From NCBI RefSeq assembly GCF_000026045.1, contig NC_007426.1, forward strand, positions 1,922,001 through 1,986,000: a stretch of 64,000 bases of DNA, written 5' to 3'. Source of the stretch: Natronomonas pharaonis DSM 2160 (lineage in GTDB: Archaea; Halobacteriota; Halobacteria; Halobacteriales; Haloarculaceae). A program made the position numbers and the translations under genes. The notes beneath the pieces were generated by a model that saw nothing but the letters and a program-made list of their open reading frames with translations, ran no database searches and was not told the DNA's origin. Of the stretch, positions 7,311 to 16,803 are shown piece after piece (the first letter of the stretch is position 1; the number at the start of each line of letters is the position of its first letter).

Positions 7311-9070
7311 GCAGTTCCGGCCCGGGGCGTCGTGAGGTGGCCTACCGGCTCTTTGCGGCCGAGTTCGACGACGCCGAGTTTTCCTACAGCGAAAGCGACG
7401 AAGAGCGAGCGCCGAACTACGTCGTCACGCCAACGGGCGCGCGCGTAAACCGGCTGTTCGCGGTCGGCGTTCTCACCGAAGTCGAGGACGTAAACCCCGA
7501 GATGGTCCGCGGCCGCGTCGTCGACCCGACAGGCGCGTTCGTCACCTATGCCGGCCAATACCAGCCGGACGAGCTCGCCTTCCTCGAACGCACCGACCCC
7601 CCGACGTTCCTCGCGCTCTCCGGCAAAGCCCGCACCTACGAGCCGGAGGACGGCGACCGCGTTTTCACCTCGGTCCGGCCGGAGTCGATAAGCGAAGTCG
7701 ATGCCGACACCCGCGACCGATGGGTCATCACCGCCGCCGAGCGAACGCTCGACCGCATCGGCATCGTTGCCTCGGCCATCGAGGCCGACCTCGCGGGCGA
7801 CCAGCTACGGGCGGCACTGGAGGCCGATGGCGTCGACGAGCGCCTCGCCGATGGCGTCGCGCTCGCGTTAGACCACTACGGCACGACGCCCGACTACCTC
7901 GATGCGCTCCGGGAGTTGGCTGTCGATGCCGTCCGCGTCGTCGCCGGTGAACGCGACGAGGTCGGCCGCCTCGATATCGCTCCCGGCGAGGGCGGCGGCG
8001 ACGCCACCGCGCTCGCGGCACTTGATTTGTCCGGTGCGCCATCCCCCGAGACAGCGGCCGCGGCGGCCGGCATCGGCGATGCGGACGACGCCGGAGCGGG
8101 AGTCGAGGCCGAACCAGAACCGGAGACTGAGACGGAGACCGACACGGAGCCCGCCGGGGCCAGCGACTCCGAGCCGGCTGAAACGACGGGAACGGATGAC
8201 GCACTGAGTGGCGACGGCCGCGATGCGACGGGTGTCGACGAGCCCCTCGCGGGTTCCGACGAGGCTGCCACGGCGAGTGACGGACCCGAGACGACGACCC
8301 CGGCTGACGAGCCGACGGCGGATACCGCTGAACGCTCGGCCACCGACGCCCTTGATGAGTCACCGACAGCCGAGGCTGCCCCGGCCGCCGGCTCGGAGCC
8401 CGGCGCAGTCGATACCGAGCCGCCGTCCGCTGGCGACGCTGGGCTCGATGAGAGCGATGCTGAAGCCGATAGCCCCGACGACGACTTCGACCCCGGTGAG
8501 TTCGACCTTGACGAGGAGGAACGCGAGGAAATCAAAGAGGAGTTCGGCACCGAGTTCTCGACGGCCGACGAAGTCGAGCCAGCAGACATCGAGCCGGAAG
8601 CCGGAGACGGAGCCGACGACGCCGAACCGGGGCAGGAATCAAGCTCAGAGTCGGAGCCTGAACCAGAGCCGGGGCTGGAGGCAGAGTCCGAACCCGAACC
8701 GGAGGTGGAGACGGAATCTGAACCCGAACCGGAGGTGGAGACGGAATCTGAACCCGAACCGGGGGTGGAGACGGAGCCGGAAGCTGCCGACACCGGCGAG
8801 TCAGCCGCTGCCGACGACTTGCCGGGCGACGCGGACGGTGAAACCGGCGTTGACGACGGGGGTACGGCTGACGATGTCGACCTCGAAGCCGCCGTCTCAG
8901 AGGCGATGGCGTCGCTGGACGACGGCGATGGAGCCGCCCGCGAGGAACTCGTGTCGACGGTCGCCGACGAGCAAGGTGTCTCGGCCGACGCCGTCGAAGA
9001 CACCATCCAGGAGATGCTGATGGGCGGTCGCTGTTATGAGCCGCAGGACGGTGTGTTGAAGCCAATCTGA
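7307..9070 (+). CDS. rpap1: RPA-associated protein (COG3390 type)
   Basis: The 587-residue product starts with a conserved domain of about 220 residues containing an OB-like fold (VEDVNPEMVRGRVVDPTGAF). That is the RPA-associated protein found beside rpa genes in haloarchaea, where it works with RPA in DNA repair and replication. Residues about 225-535 are a low-complexity acidic region rich in Glu, Asp, Ser, Pro and Ala, with short tandem repeats. The last 55 residues (SEAMASLDDGDGAAREEL...MLMGGRCYEPQDG) form a small winged-helix-like end that is conserved in the family. The very long acidic middle makes this version longer than usual. It is coupled by ATGA overlap to rpa and directly abuts the phosphoesterase gene. 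Confidence 0.88.
   Translation: MSSSGPGRREVAYRLFAAEFDDAEFSYSESDEERAPNYVVTPTGARVNRLFAVGVLTEVEDVNPEMVRGRVVDPTGAFVTYAGQYQPDELAFLERTDPPTFLALSGKARTYEPEDGDRVFTSVRPESISEVDADTRDRWVITAAERTLDRIGIVASAIEADLAGDQLRAALEADGVDERLADGVALALDHYGTTPDYLDALRELAVDAVRVVAGERDEVGRLDIAPGEGGGDATALAALDLSGAPSPETAAAAAGIGDADDAGAGVEAEPEPETETETDTEPAGASDSEPAETTGTDDALSGDGRDATGVDEPLAGSDEAATASDGPETTTPADEPTADTAERSATDALDESPTAEAAPAAGSEPGAVDTEPPSAGDAGLDESDAEADSPDDDFDPGEFDLDEEEREEIKEEFGTEFSTADEVEPADIEPEAGDGADDAEPGQESSSESEPEPEPGLEAESEPEPEVETESEPEPEVETESEPEPGVETEPEAADTGESAAADDLPGDADGETGVDDGGTADDVDLEAAVSEAMASLDDGDGAAREELVSTVADEQGVSADAVEDTIQEMLMGGRCYEPQDGVLKPI
8681..8778 (+). repeat. rpap1: Tandem 30-bp repeat inside rpap1
   Basis: Two identical 30-bp units (8701-8730 and 8731-8760) are flanked by degraded copies. 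Each encodes the decapeptide EVETESEPEP or a close variant. The repeat sits in the acidic linker and keeps the reading frame, so unit gain or loss would be tolerated. Confidence 0.85.
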
Positions 9071-9805
9071 ATGCTCGAACCGGTCTTCGGCGAGCCGCTT
9101 GCGGTCGCCGACTGCGGCCCTGAGCGAGTGCTCGTCGTCGCCGACTACCACGCCGGTATCGAAGTCGGGCTCCGAGCGGACGGCGTCGAACTCCGGAGTG
9201 CGGCCGAAAAGCGCCGCAAGCGGTTGCTGTCGGCAATCGAATCCGAGCTGGTCGACCGCTGTCTCTTCCTCGGCGACCTCGGAGACAGCATCGGGTCGCC
9301 ATCGCGGACCGAGCGCGCCGAGCTCAGGGAGCTCCTGTCTGCGGTCACCGACCACGTTCCGGTGACGGTGACGAAGGGCAACCACGACGGCGGTATCGAA
9401 TCGATTACGGAGGCTTTCGACGCCGTGAATGTCGTCGACGGTCGCGGGACGACCATCGGCAGTGTCGGCTTCTGCCACGGCCACACGTGGCCGTCGGCGT
9501 CCGTTATCGGGGCCGACGTTGTGGTCGTCGGCCACGAGCATCCGCTCGTTCGCTTAGAAGACGAAGTCGGCGGCGGTCGCACCGAGCGCGTCTGGCTTCG
9601 GGGGCGAATCGACCCCGCTGGGTTCCCCGACAACGATACTGTCGGCGACCGGCTTGTCGTCTGTCCGGCGTTCAACGAACGCTCCGGCGGGACCAGAATT
9701 AACGAACGCGACGAGTTCCTATCGCCGTTTCTCCCCGATGGGCTGGCTGACGGCGACGCCTACCTGCTCGACGGGACGCGGCTGGGTCCCTACCGGGATG
9801 TCTGA
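9071..9805 (+). CDS. rpe: Calcineurin-like phosphoesterase of the RPA operon
   Basis: The 244-residue metallophosphoesterase has the full two-metal signature. These are ADYHAG (D25, H27), FLGDLGD (D69, D72), KGNHDGG (N104, H105, D106), CHGHTWPS and VVVGHEHP. It starts immediately after the stop of the RPA-associated protein gene, with no gap. The same three-gene order in Haloferax gave it the name rpe. Its substrate is not evident from sequence; a role on nucleic acid ends or nucleotides is inferred only from the operon. Confidence 0.9.
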   Translation: MLEPVFGEPLAVADCGPERVLVVADYHAGIEVGLRADGVELRSAAEKRRKRLLSAIESELVDRCLFLGDLGDSIGSPSRTERAELRELLSAVTDHVPVTVTKGNHDGGIESITEAFDAVNVVDGRGTTIGSVGFCHGHTWPSASVIGADVVVVGHEHPLVRLEDEVGGGRTERVWLRGRIDPAGFPDNDTVGDRLVVCPAFNERSGGTRINERDEFLSPFLPDGLADGDAYLLDGTRLGPYRDV

Positions 9806-9817
9806 GGCGGCCGGCCG

Positions 9818-11914
9818 CTACAGCCACTCGATGGCCTCGTCGATATCGTGTTTCGGCGGCGAGCAGGTAAACGACCGACAGGCATAGACCGTCGGTTCGC
9901 CGTCTTTGGCGTCGCGGTTGGCCCAAATCGGCGGTACGTCGTCGACGTCGAGCGCCGCAAGCCACGGGTCGAGCCCGTCGTCGGTCGGCGGCCGACGGCT
10001 GAGCAGCCGTCCCGGCAGGTACGTCTCCGCCAGCGACGTCCGCCACGTTTCCGGGAGGTCCGCTGCGGCGACCGTCAACTCGATGCGACCGGCCGCGCTG
10101 TCGTGAGCCGCGGCCACGAGCGAGGTGTGTGAAAGCGGGTTCGACTCCAACGTGGAGGCGTGGGTTTCGATGACCGTTTCGGCGACGTCGTCGAAGCCAG
10201 CGTCCGGGTCAAACGCCGCGAGCCGCGACAGTAGCTCGACGGCGACGCCGGTACTCGACGGCGTTGAGCTGTCGGCGAGCTGTTGGGGGCGAGCAAGCAG
10301 CGAGTCGCCGCCTTCGGCGGTGAAATACAGCGTCCCGGCGTCGGCGTCGTAAAACTCCGACTGAATGACCCGCCCGAGCGACAGCGCAAAGGAGAGCTGC
10401 TCGACGTCGCCGGTCGCCTGATAGAGGTCAAGCGCTCCACGGCCGAGGAAGGCGTAATCCTGCAGATATCCGTCGATGCCGACGGTGCCGCCCTCGAAGC
10501 GGCGGTTGAGAACCTCCTCCGTCTCATCCCAGAGTTGCTCCCGACAGAACGACAGCGCAGCCGCGGCGTCGTCGGCGTATTCGGGGTCGAGAACGAGTGC
10601 TCCTTCCGCAAGAGCGGATATCATCAGTCCGTTCCAGCCGGCAAGGACTTTCTCGTCGCGCGGCGGGCGGCTGCGCTCGGCGCGGCTCTCGAAGAGCTGC
10701 TCGCGGGCGCGTTCGATTCGCTCTTCGACGGTTGCAGTGTCCATCACGCGCTCTGCGGCCAGCTCCTCCGGCGGTCTCGACTCGGTGAGTACTGTCGTCG
10801 CGTTCTCGAAGTTGCCGGCGTCCGTCACGCCGTAGCGCTCACAGAACAGTTCGGCGTCGGTCTCGTTGTCGACTGCCGCAGCGACCACCTCGGGCGTCCA
10901 CACGTAGAACGCGCCTTCCTCTCGGGTGCCGGTGCTGTCCTCGCTTTCGGCGTCGAGCGTCGAGTAGAAGCCGCCGTCCGGGTGGGTCAGCTCCCGGTCG
11001 ACGAACGCGAACGTCTCCGCGACGATTTCGGCGTATCGGTCGTCGCCGGTCACCTGATAGCCGGCGAGGAACGCCCGCGGGATTTCGGCGTTGTCGTAGA
11101 GCATCTTCTCGAAGTGGGGGACAGTCCACTCCCGGTCGACGCAGTAACGGTGGAAGCCACCGCCGACGTGGTCGTAGAGTCCGCCGGAGGCCATCGCATC
11201 AAGCGTCTCGACGGCGACATCGCGGTAGGTCTCCCGGTCGGTTTGCTGGTAGGCGCACAACAGCAGATGAATCCGTCCGGGGTGCGGGAACTTCTGGCCG
11301 CGGCCCCAGCCGCCGTGTTCACGGTCGGCGTTTCCGACGGCAGCGTTGGCGGCCGTATCGAGGAACTCCTCGCCGGGCGGCTCCGCAACTGGCTCCGGCG
11401 TGTCTTCGAGTTCGCTGGAGATAGAGGTCGCCCACTGGTCGGCCTGCTGTTCGAGCTGCTGGCGGCGCTCGGTGTCGTCCCACGCCTCGGCGATGTCTTC
11501 GAGCACTGATTTGAACCCCGGCGTGTTTTTGGTCGGCTCCGGCGGGAAGTAGGTCCCAACATGGAAGGGTTTCCCCTCGGGCGTCAGCCACACCGACAGC
11601 GGCCATCCGCCGGAGCCGCGGACCATCTGACAAACCTGCATGTAGACGTTGTCGACATCGGGACGCTCCTCGCGGTCGACCTTGATGGGGACGAAGTGCT
11701 CGTTGAGCACGTCGGCCGTGTCGGGGTCGTCGAAGCTCTCGTCGGCCATCACGTGACACCAGTGGCAGGCCGCATAGCCAATCGAAAGGAAAATCGGCAC
11801 GTCCCGCTCGGCGGCGGTTTCGAGCGCCGTCTCGTCCCACGGCTGCCATGCGACGGGGTTGTCGGCGTGCTGGCGGAGGTACGGCGAGGACGCCTCGTCG
11901 AGGCGGTTTTCCAT
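9818..11914 (-). CDS. DUF255 thioredoxin-fold protein (YyaL/SPATA20 family)
   Basis: The 698-residue protein has an N-terminal thioredoxin-like domain with the hallmark ACHWCHVM (C50-H51-W52-C53) and the family start SSPYLRQHADNPVAW. A long (alpha/alpha) barrel region resembling glycosyl hydrolases and epimerases follows (DHVGGGFHRYCVDREWTVPHFEKMLYD near residues 250-278). The family is widespread and highly conserved, but its reaction is not firmly established. A TATA-like GTTTAGTAC on the minus strand lies 26 bases before the ATG. It is convergent with rpe, 12 bases away, and divergent from the lipoprotein gene at 12025. Confidence 0.93.
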   Translation of the reverse strand: MENRLDEASSPYLRQHADNPVAWQPWDETALETAAERDVPIFLSIGYAACHWCHVMADESFDDPDTADVLNEHFVPIKVDREERPDVDNVYMQVCQMVRGSGGWPLSVWLTPEGKPFHVGTYFPPEPTKNTPGFKSVLEDIAEAWDDTERRQQLEQQADQWATSISSELEDTPEPVAEPPGEEFLDTAANAAVGNADREHGGWGRGQKFPHPGRIHLLLCAYQQTDRETYRDVAVETLDAMASGGLYDHVGGGFHRYCVDREWTVPHFEKMLYDNAEIPRAFLAGYQVTGDDRYAEIVAETFAFVDRELTHPDGGFYSTLDAESEDSTGTREEGAFYVWTPEVVAAAVDNETDAELFCERYGVTDAGNFENATTVLTESRPPEELAAERVMDTATVEERIERAREQLFESRAERSRPPRDEKVLAGWNGLMISALAEGALVLDPEYADDAAAALSFCREQLWDETEEVLNRRFEGGTVGIDGYLQDYAFLGRGALDLYQATGDVEQLSFALSLGRVIQSEFYDADAGTLYFTAEGGDSLLARPQQLADSSTPSSTGVAVELLSRLAAFDPDAGFDDVAETVIETHASTLESNPLSHTSLVAAAHDSAAGRIELTVAAADLPETWRTSLAETYLPGRLLSRRPPTDDGLDPWLAALDVDDVPPIWANRDAKDGEPTVYACRSFTCSPPKHDIDEAIEWL

Positions 11915-12024
11915 ACCCCCGGTATCGAGGCGAGTGTACTAAACGGCGTGGCTTCTGGCCAACCACGCCGCGAGGCCGAGACGAGATAGCACGGTATTTC
12001 AATGGTGGGCATCTCACGGACGGT

Positions 12025-12804
12025 ATGGAGCTTTCCCGCAGGGACGCCCTCCGCGCCGGCGGCGGCCTGCTCGCCGCCGCGGCGCTTTCTGGCTGTGTCG
12101 AAGAGCGGGTGACGCGGCGGGAGACACGCGTCACCGACAACAGCGCGTGGTCGCTTTCGACCGCGACGGAGGACGTAGCGCTTTCGGCGACAGAGTTTGA
12201 TAACTACACAGAGCGGATGGCCGACCGCTACGGCGACAGCGGCGTCTGGGGGAGCGACGGCGACCCCGGCGAGGAGTTCGAGACGGCCTACGTCCAGCGC
12301 TACGCCATCAAACGCGAGACGCCCGGGAGCCCGACCGAAAGCGAATTCGACCTCGTCCCGGACAACGTCGACCCGGAAGCGCCGATGCTCATCGCCGATA
12401 GCTGTGTCGCCCTCTACCGGACGGACGACGGCCGGCACCGCTACTGGTTGTGGGCGGCGACCGACTCGACGGATAGCCGACTGGTTCGGGACGTGAACGT
12501 CACAGAAATCGCCGCCGGCGTCCGATTCCGGGACGCACCGCTCGATGACGCTGCTGTCCCGTCAGCGCTCGGCGACGAGGCGACCGCCAGCCTCGGCACG
12601 CCGCCGTCGGCGTCGTTCCCGGTTCGGGGCGGCGCGCTTGACGTGACCAACGTTCGCGACGACACGAGCGTCTACGTCGTCGAGTGGGGCGGCGAACTCG
12701 ACGGTATCCAGTCAGTAAACGGCGTCTGCGAGGTGAGCCATCCCGGGGCGTACGAATTCGAGTGGACGATGTCGCTCGGTTACAACTTCTACGAGACGGT
12801 CTAA
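12025..12804 (+). CDS. Predicted Tat-exported lipoprotein, function unknown
   Basis: The 259-residue product starts MELSRRDALRAGGGLLAA and has a lipobox LSGC (cysteine at about residue 23), so it should be exported by the Tat path and anchored by lipid. The rest is a soluble acidic domain without a motif I recognise. It contains two central tyrosine/histidine-rich strands (RYAIKRETPG, RHRYWLWAATD). A TATA-like CGGTATTTCA lies about 29 bases upstream. I use the ATG at 12025 because it begins the signal; the longer frame upstream reads into the divergent promoter. Confidence 0.75.
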   Translation: MELSRRDALRAGGGLLAAAALSGCVEERVTRRETRVTDNSAWSLSTATEDVALSATEFDNYTERMADRYGDSGVWGSDGDPGEEFETAYVQRYAIKRETPGSPTESEFDLVPDNVDPEAPMLIADSCVALYRTDDGRHRYWLWAATDSTDSRLVRDVNVTEIAAGVRFRDAPLDDAAVPSALGDEATASLGTPPSASFPVRGGALDVTNVRDDTSVYVVEWGGELDGIQSVNGVCEVSHPGAYEFEWTMSLGYNFYETV

Positions 12805-12812
12805 CGACCTTT

Positions 12813-13616
12813 TCAGGCGAATTCATCACGAAGCGTCGCCACATCGACCGGGTCGTGGCCGCAGAACACGCGGACGTCGTGGCGGCGCTGTCGCTCCTGT
12901 ATTTTGCGGAGGCTGTCGTACCAGTCGCGCTTGCTCCACAACAGCCCGGCTCCGAGGGGCTGTTCGTCTTCGAAGTTCGTCCGCGTGTAGAATTCGTCGC
13001 CGGCGATGAGCACCCGCCCCTCGTCGTCGAGGTCGATAGAGAGCCCCAAAAGTCCCGGCGTGTGGCCGGGGAGATGGAGGAACTCGATGTCCTCGAAATG
13101 TGTCTCGCCGTCCCGGTGGACAATCTCCCAATTGAGGTTGTGGTCGAAGTCGTCGGCGAGGTAGGCAGTGCTGCCGGCGTCAGTCTTTGCGCTGTAGTAC
13201 GCGTATTTGAGCTCCGCTTCGTGGACGAACACCGGTACGTCGGTGTCGGCAAAACGGTAGAGCCCGCCCGCGTGGTCCAAGTGGAGATGCGACTGGACGA
13301 CGTAGTCGATATCGTCGACGGTGTATCCGACCTCACCGAGGGCTGTATCGAGGTCCCGTTCGTCGGCATCGGCGTGTTCGAACGCTGCGTACAGTTCGTC
13401 CGGCCAGTGGCCGTCGCCGGCCTCGGGGTGGGAGCCGGTGTCCCAGAGGATAGTTCCCTCGGGGTGGTCGATGAGGAGGTTGTAGACCGGGCCATCGACG
13501 AGTGCGACATCGGGATGTGGGTTGTCCGCCGACGCCGTGATGTGTCCCTCAATGATGTGGTTGCTGTCGGTACGAATCGTTCCGCGGTCCAGTAGATGGA
13601 TGTCGGCGTCGACCAT
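12813..13616 (-). CDS. N-acyl-homoserine-lactonase-like MBL-fold hydrolase
   Basis: This 267-residue protein is a metallo-beta-lactamase-fold hydrolase of the AiiA/AttM type. It has SHLHLDHAGG (zinc ligands HxHxDH, about residues 111-116), LPGHTPG near 190, AGDEFY near 215 and FCGHDP near the C terminus. That spacing is the lactonase pattern. Members open lactone rings, including quorum-sensing lactones in bacteria, but many homologues have other substrates. I start at MVDADIHLLDRG (ATG at 13616), because further upstream the frame overlaps the purD promoter. It is convergent with the lipoprotein gene, eight bases apart. Confidence 0.85.
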   Translation of the reverse strand: MVDADIHLLDRGTIRTDSNHIIEGHITASADNPHPDVALVDGPVYNLLIDHPEGTILWDTGSHPEAGDGHWPDELYAAFEHADADERDLDTALGEVGYTVDDIDYVVQSHLHLDHAGGLYRFADTDVPVFVHEAELKYAYYSAKTDAGSTAYLADDFDHNLNWEIVHRDGETHFEDIEFLHLPGHTPGLLGLSIDLDDEGRVLIAGDEFYTRTNFEDEQPLGAGLLWSKRDWYDSLRKIQERQRRHDVRVFCGHDPVDVATLRDEFA

Positions 13617-13730
13617 ACGGTCAGCACACGCCGCGCCTGTATCATCTTTTGGCGCAGCGGCGACGCGACGGCCGCGCCGGGAGCGCCACAATCCACGTCC
13701 ATGCATATCTCGGCCACTGGCAAAGGCAAC

Positions 13731-13738
13731 GTTTACAC
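13731..13738 (+). promoter_or_regulatory. TATA box for purD
   Basis: GTTTACAC is centred about 27 bases before the purD ATG at 13762, which is consistent with a leaderless transcript. Confidence 0.5.
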
Positions 13739-13761
13739 TTCCGTGCGTTCCCGATTCGCGT

Positions 13762-15057
13762 ATGACAGAGACGGTGCTGCTCGTCGGCGGCGGCGGGCGC
13801 GAACACGCAATCGCCCGCGCGGTCGACGATTCGGAGCACGGAACCCTGTATGCTTGTGCCTCGAACCGCAATCCCGGTATCGACGAACTGGCGGCCGGAT
13901 ACCGCGAACTCGACGAGACCGACGCCGAGGCGGTCGTCGACTACGCCGAGTCGGTCGATGCGACGCTTGCAGCCATCGGCCCCGAGTCGGCGCTCAACGC
14001 CGGTGTCGCGGACGCACTCGATGCGGCCGGCGTGTACGCCTTCGGCCCACGCGAGGCCGAGGCCAAGATTGAGACGGACAAGGCCTTCCAGCGGGAGTTC
14101 ATGGCCGACGAGAACATCCCGGGCTGTCCCGACTTCGCCACCTTTGAGGACCCCGAGGCGGCCGCCGACTACATCCGCGACTACGACGGCGACCTCGCTA
14201 TCAAGCCCCGCGGGCTTACAGGCGGCAAGGGCGTCCGCGTCATCGGCGACCAGATAACCGCTGCAGAGGGCGTCGACTACGTCCTCGAAAGCGACTACGA
14301 GGAGTTCGTTCTCGAAGAGCGGCTCGTCGGCGAGGAGTTCACCGTGCAGGCGTTCGTCGCCGACGGCGACTACCGCGTTTCGCCGGCCGTTCAGGACCAC
14401 AAGCGCGCCTACGAGGGCGACGAGGGACCGAACACCGGCGGCATGGGCTCGTACACCGACGCGACACCCGAGCTGCCGTTCATGGACGAGGCCGACTACG
14501 AGGCCGCCGTCGACGTTATCGACGCCGTCGTCGAGGCGATGCCCGAGTACAAGGGAATTCTCTACGGTCAGTTCATGCTTACCACCGACGGGCCGAAGGT
14601 CGTCGAATTCAATGCCCGGTTCGGCGACCCCGAGGCAATGAATACGCTCCCCGTCCTCGAGACGGACTTCGTCGAGTTGCTCGCGGCCGCCCGCGACGGC
14701 GAGCCGCTGCCGGAGCTTTCCTTCGCCGAACAGGCGACCGTCTGTAAGTACGCCGTCCCGGACGGCTACCCGACCGACCCCGAAGCGGGCGCTCGTGTCG
14801 AAATCGACGCCGAAAGCGCCGGGGAGGCCGAACTCTTCTATGCCAGCGTCGACGCCCGCGAGGACGGCATCTACACGACGACCTCCCGGTCGTTCGCGGT
14901 CGTTGGCATCGACGACGACATCAGCGGCGCAGAGCAGATCGTCGAAGCCGCCTTCGAACGAACGGGCGAAGAGGGGCTCCGCGTCCGGCACGACATCGGC
15001 AAGCCCGACCTTGTCCAGAAGCGCATCGACCACATGACCGAACTCCGCGGAGAGTAA
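13762..15057 (+). CDS. purD: Phosphoribosylamine-glycine ligase
   Basis: This is the GARS enzyme of purine synthesis, which joins glycine to phosphoribosylamine with ATP. The 431 residues show the N-terminal VLLVGGGGREHAIA motif and the ATP-grasp core with IKPRGLTGGKGV near residue 150. TGGMGSYTDA lies near 228 and EFNARFGDPEAM near 290 (metal and ATP ligands). The length and order match the family. The start MTETVLLVGG is supported by the family start and by the upstream TATA element. Confidence 0.96.
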   Translation: MTETVLLVGGGGREHAIARAVDDSEHGTLYACASNRNPGIDELAAGYRELDETDAEAVVDYAESVDATLAAIGPESALNAGVADALDAAGVYAFGPREAEAKIETDKAFQREFMADENIPGCPDFATFEDPEAAADYIRDYDGDLAIKPRGLTGGKGVRVIGDQITAAEGVDYVLESDYEEFVLEERLVGEEFTVQAFVADGDYRVSPAVQDHKRAYEGDEGPNTGGMGSYTDATPELPFMDEADYEAAVDVIDAVVEAMPEYKGILYGQFMLTTDGPKVVEFNARFGDPEAMNTLPVLETDFVELLAAARDGEPLPELSFAEQATVCKYAVPDGYPTDPEAGARVEIDAESAGEAELFYASVDAREDGIYTTTSRSFAVVGIDDDISGAEQIVEAAFERTGEEGLRVRHDIGKPDLVQKRIDHMTELRGE

Positions 15058-15182
15058 GCGGCTTGGGGACATCCACCGGAGCACTCACCGTGCGCATCCG
15101 GTAGCCCCCCGTAACCTACGGATTGTCGGCGCGGCGGCGAAGCCAAAGTTGTATGTCCTCGACCCTACTGTACCCGATTAGG

Positions 15183-15956
15183 ATGACTAGCGTGAGCGTT
15201 ATCGGCTGTGGAAACATGGGGGGCGCCCTGTTGCGTGGCCTCGCCGAGAGCGGCAACTACACCCTGACGGCGTGTGACCTCGACCCGGAGGCCCGCGAGG
15301 CCGTCGAGGAGTACGCGGAGACGACCGACGACCCGGCCGTCGCCGCCGACGCCGACATCGTCGTCGTCGCCGTCAAGCCCCACATCGCCAGAGACGTCGT
15401 CGACGACATCGAGCTATCGTCGGACCAGACGCTTGTCACTATCGCCGCGGGCGTCTCGACGGACGCCCTCGCAGACCGGACTGACGCGACTGTCGTCCGC
15501 GTGATGCCGAATCTCGCCGCCGAGACCCGCAACATGGCGGCGGCCGTAACGGAATCAACCGTCACCGACGATGTCCGGTCGATGCTCGACGATGTCGGCG
15601 AATTCGTCGACATCGACGAGGAGTTGATGGACATCGCGACCGCAGTCAACGGAAGCGGTCCGGCCTTCGTCTTCTATCTCATCGACGCGATGCGGCAGGC
15701 TGGCGTCGAAAGCGGACTCGACGATGAGGACGCGCGAGTCCTCGCCGCACAGACGTTCAAGGGGGCCGCCGAAACCGTACTGCGGTCCGATGAGGACATC
15801 GAGACGCTCATCGACGCCGTCTGCTCGCCGAACGGGACGACCATCGAAGGGATGGACGTGCTGTGGGACAGCGACGCCGACGAAGCGGTCGTCGATGCGG
15901 TCGCCGCAGCCGAGCGCCGTTCGAAGGAACTGGCCGACGAATCCGACGATGAGTGA
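15183..15956 (+). CDS. proC: Pyrroline-5-carboxylate reductase
   Basis: This enzyme catalyses the last step of proline synthesis, the NAD(P)H-dependent reduction of pyrroline-5-carboxylate. The 257-residue protein has the Rossmann motif [11 protein letters not shown] at the N terminus. VVVAVKP is near residue 62, VRVMPNLAA near 105, and the C-terminal signature [14 protein letters not shown]...SPNGTT near 157-220. I start at MTSVSVIG (15183). The gene overlaps proB by eight bases (ATGAGTGA), so proC, proB and proA form one operon covering all three steps from glutamate. Confidence 0.96.
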
Positions 15957-16803
15957 AACGATAGCCGACGAACTCGGTTCGGTGCCCCAATCGGTTGTCG
16001 AAGCCGCACGCGAAGACGCCGCAAACGCCAAGCGCGTCGTCGTCAAGGCGGGGACGAACTCGCTCACCGACGAGGAGTCGAACCTCGACGACGACAAACT
16101 CGACAAGCTCGTCGATGACATCGCCGACCTCCTCGAGCGGGACAAGGATGTCCTGCTCGTCTCATCCGGCGCGGTCGGAGCCGGCATCGGACGGGTCGGC
16201 TACGGCAGCAGGACGGTCGAGGAATCACAGGCGCTGTCGACGGTCGGCCAGAGCCACCTGATGCGCCGGTACACCGAGAGCTTCGAGCGGTACGACCGAA
16301 AGGTCGCCCAGATTCTCCTGACCCAGCAGGACCTCGAAAACCCCGAGCGGTTCACGAACTTTTGTAACACCGTCGAGACGCTGCTTGAGTGGGACATCGT
16401 CCCGATAATCAACGAAAACGACGCCGTCGCGACACAGGAGATTCGCATCGGCGACAACGACATGCTCTCGTCGTCGGTCGCTGTCGGCGTCGACGCCGAC
16501 CTGCTGGTGACGTTGACCGATGTCGACGCTGTCTACACCGGCAACCCGAAGGAAGACCCCGACGCCGAGCGTATCGAAGCGGTCGGAGAGAACTACGACC
16601 AGATACAGGGGCTCGTCGAGGAGAGCTCTTCGTCGGACTTCGGCGGCATCCGAACCAAAGTCGAGGGGGCGCGCAACGTCAGCGAATACGGTATCCCCGC
16701 AATCATCGCCGGCTCCGCCGAACCGGACGTACTACAACAAATCGCCACCGGCAAATCGGTGGGCACACTATTTGTCCCAATAAACGGTGAGACAGATGAC
16801 TGA
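15949..16803 (+). CDS. proB: Glutamate 5-kinase
   Basis: This amino-acid kinase phosphorylates glutamate in the first step of proline synthesis. The 284 residues include [13 protein letters not shown] near the N terminus, [10 protein letters not shown] near residue 66, and [19 protein letters not shown] near 150, followed by [12 protein letters not shown]. It ends after the kinase domain with no PUA domain, which is the short form also seen in other archaea. It overlaps proC and proA by eight bases on each side. Confidence 0.95.

Noticed and set aside
8681-8778. Possible CRISPR-like direct repeats
   Set aside because: The 30-bp units are adjacent without spacers, keep the reading frame and encode the Glu/Pro linker of rpap1, so they are a protein repeat.
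7894-9006. Ser/Pro-rich 370-codon frame on the minus strand
   Set aside because: It is only the complement of the acidic repeat region of the RPA-associated protein.
10283-11509. A 408-codon open frame on the plus strand
   Set aside because: It is the complement of the DUF255/YyaL-like gene. The minus-strand product has clear motifs (ACHWCHVM), while this one has none; such long shadow frames are expected in GC-rich DNA.
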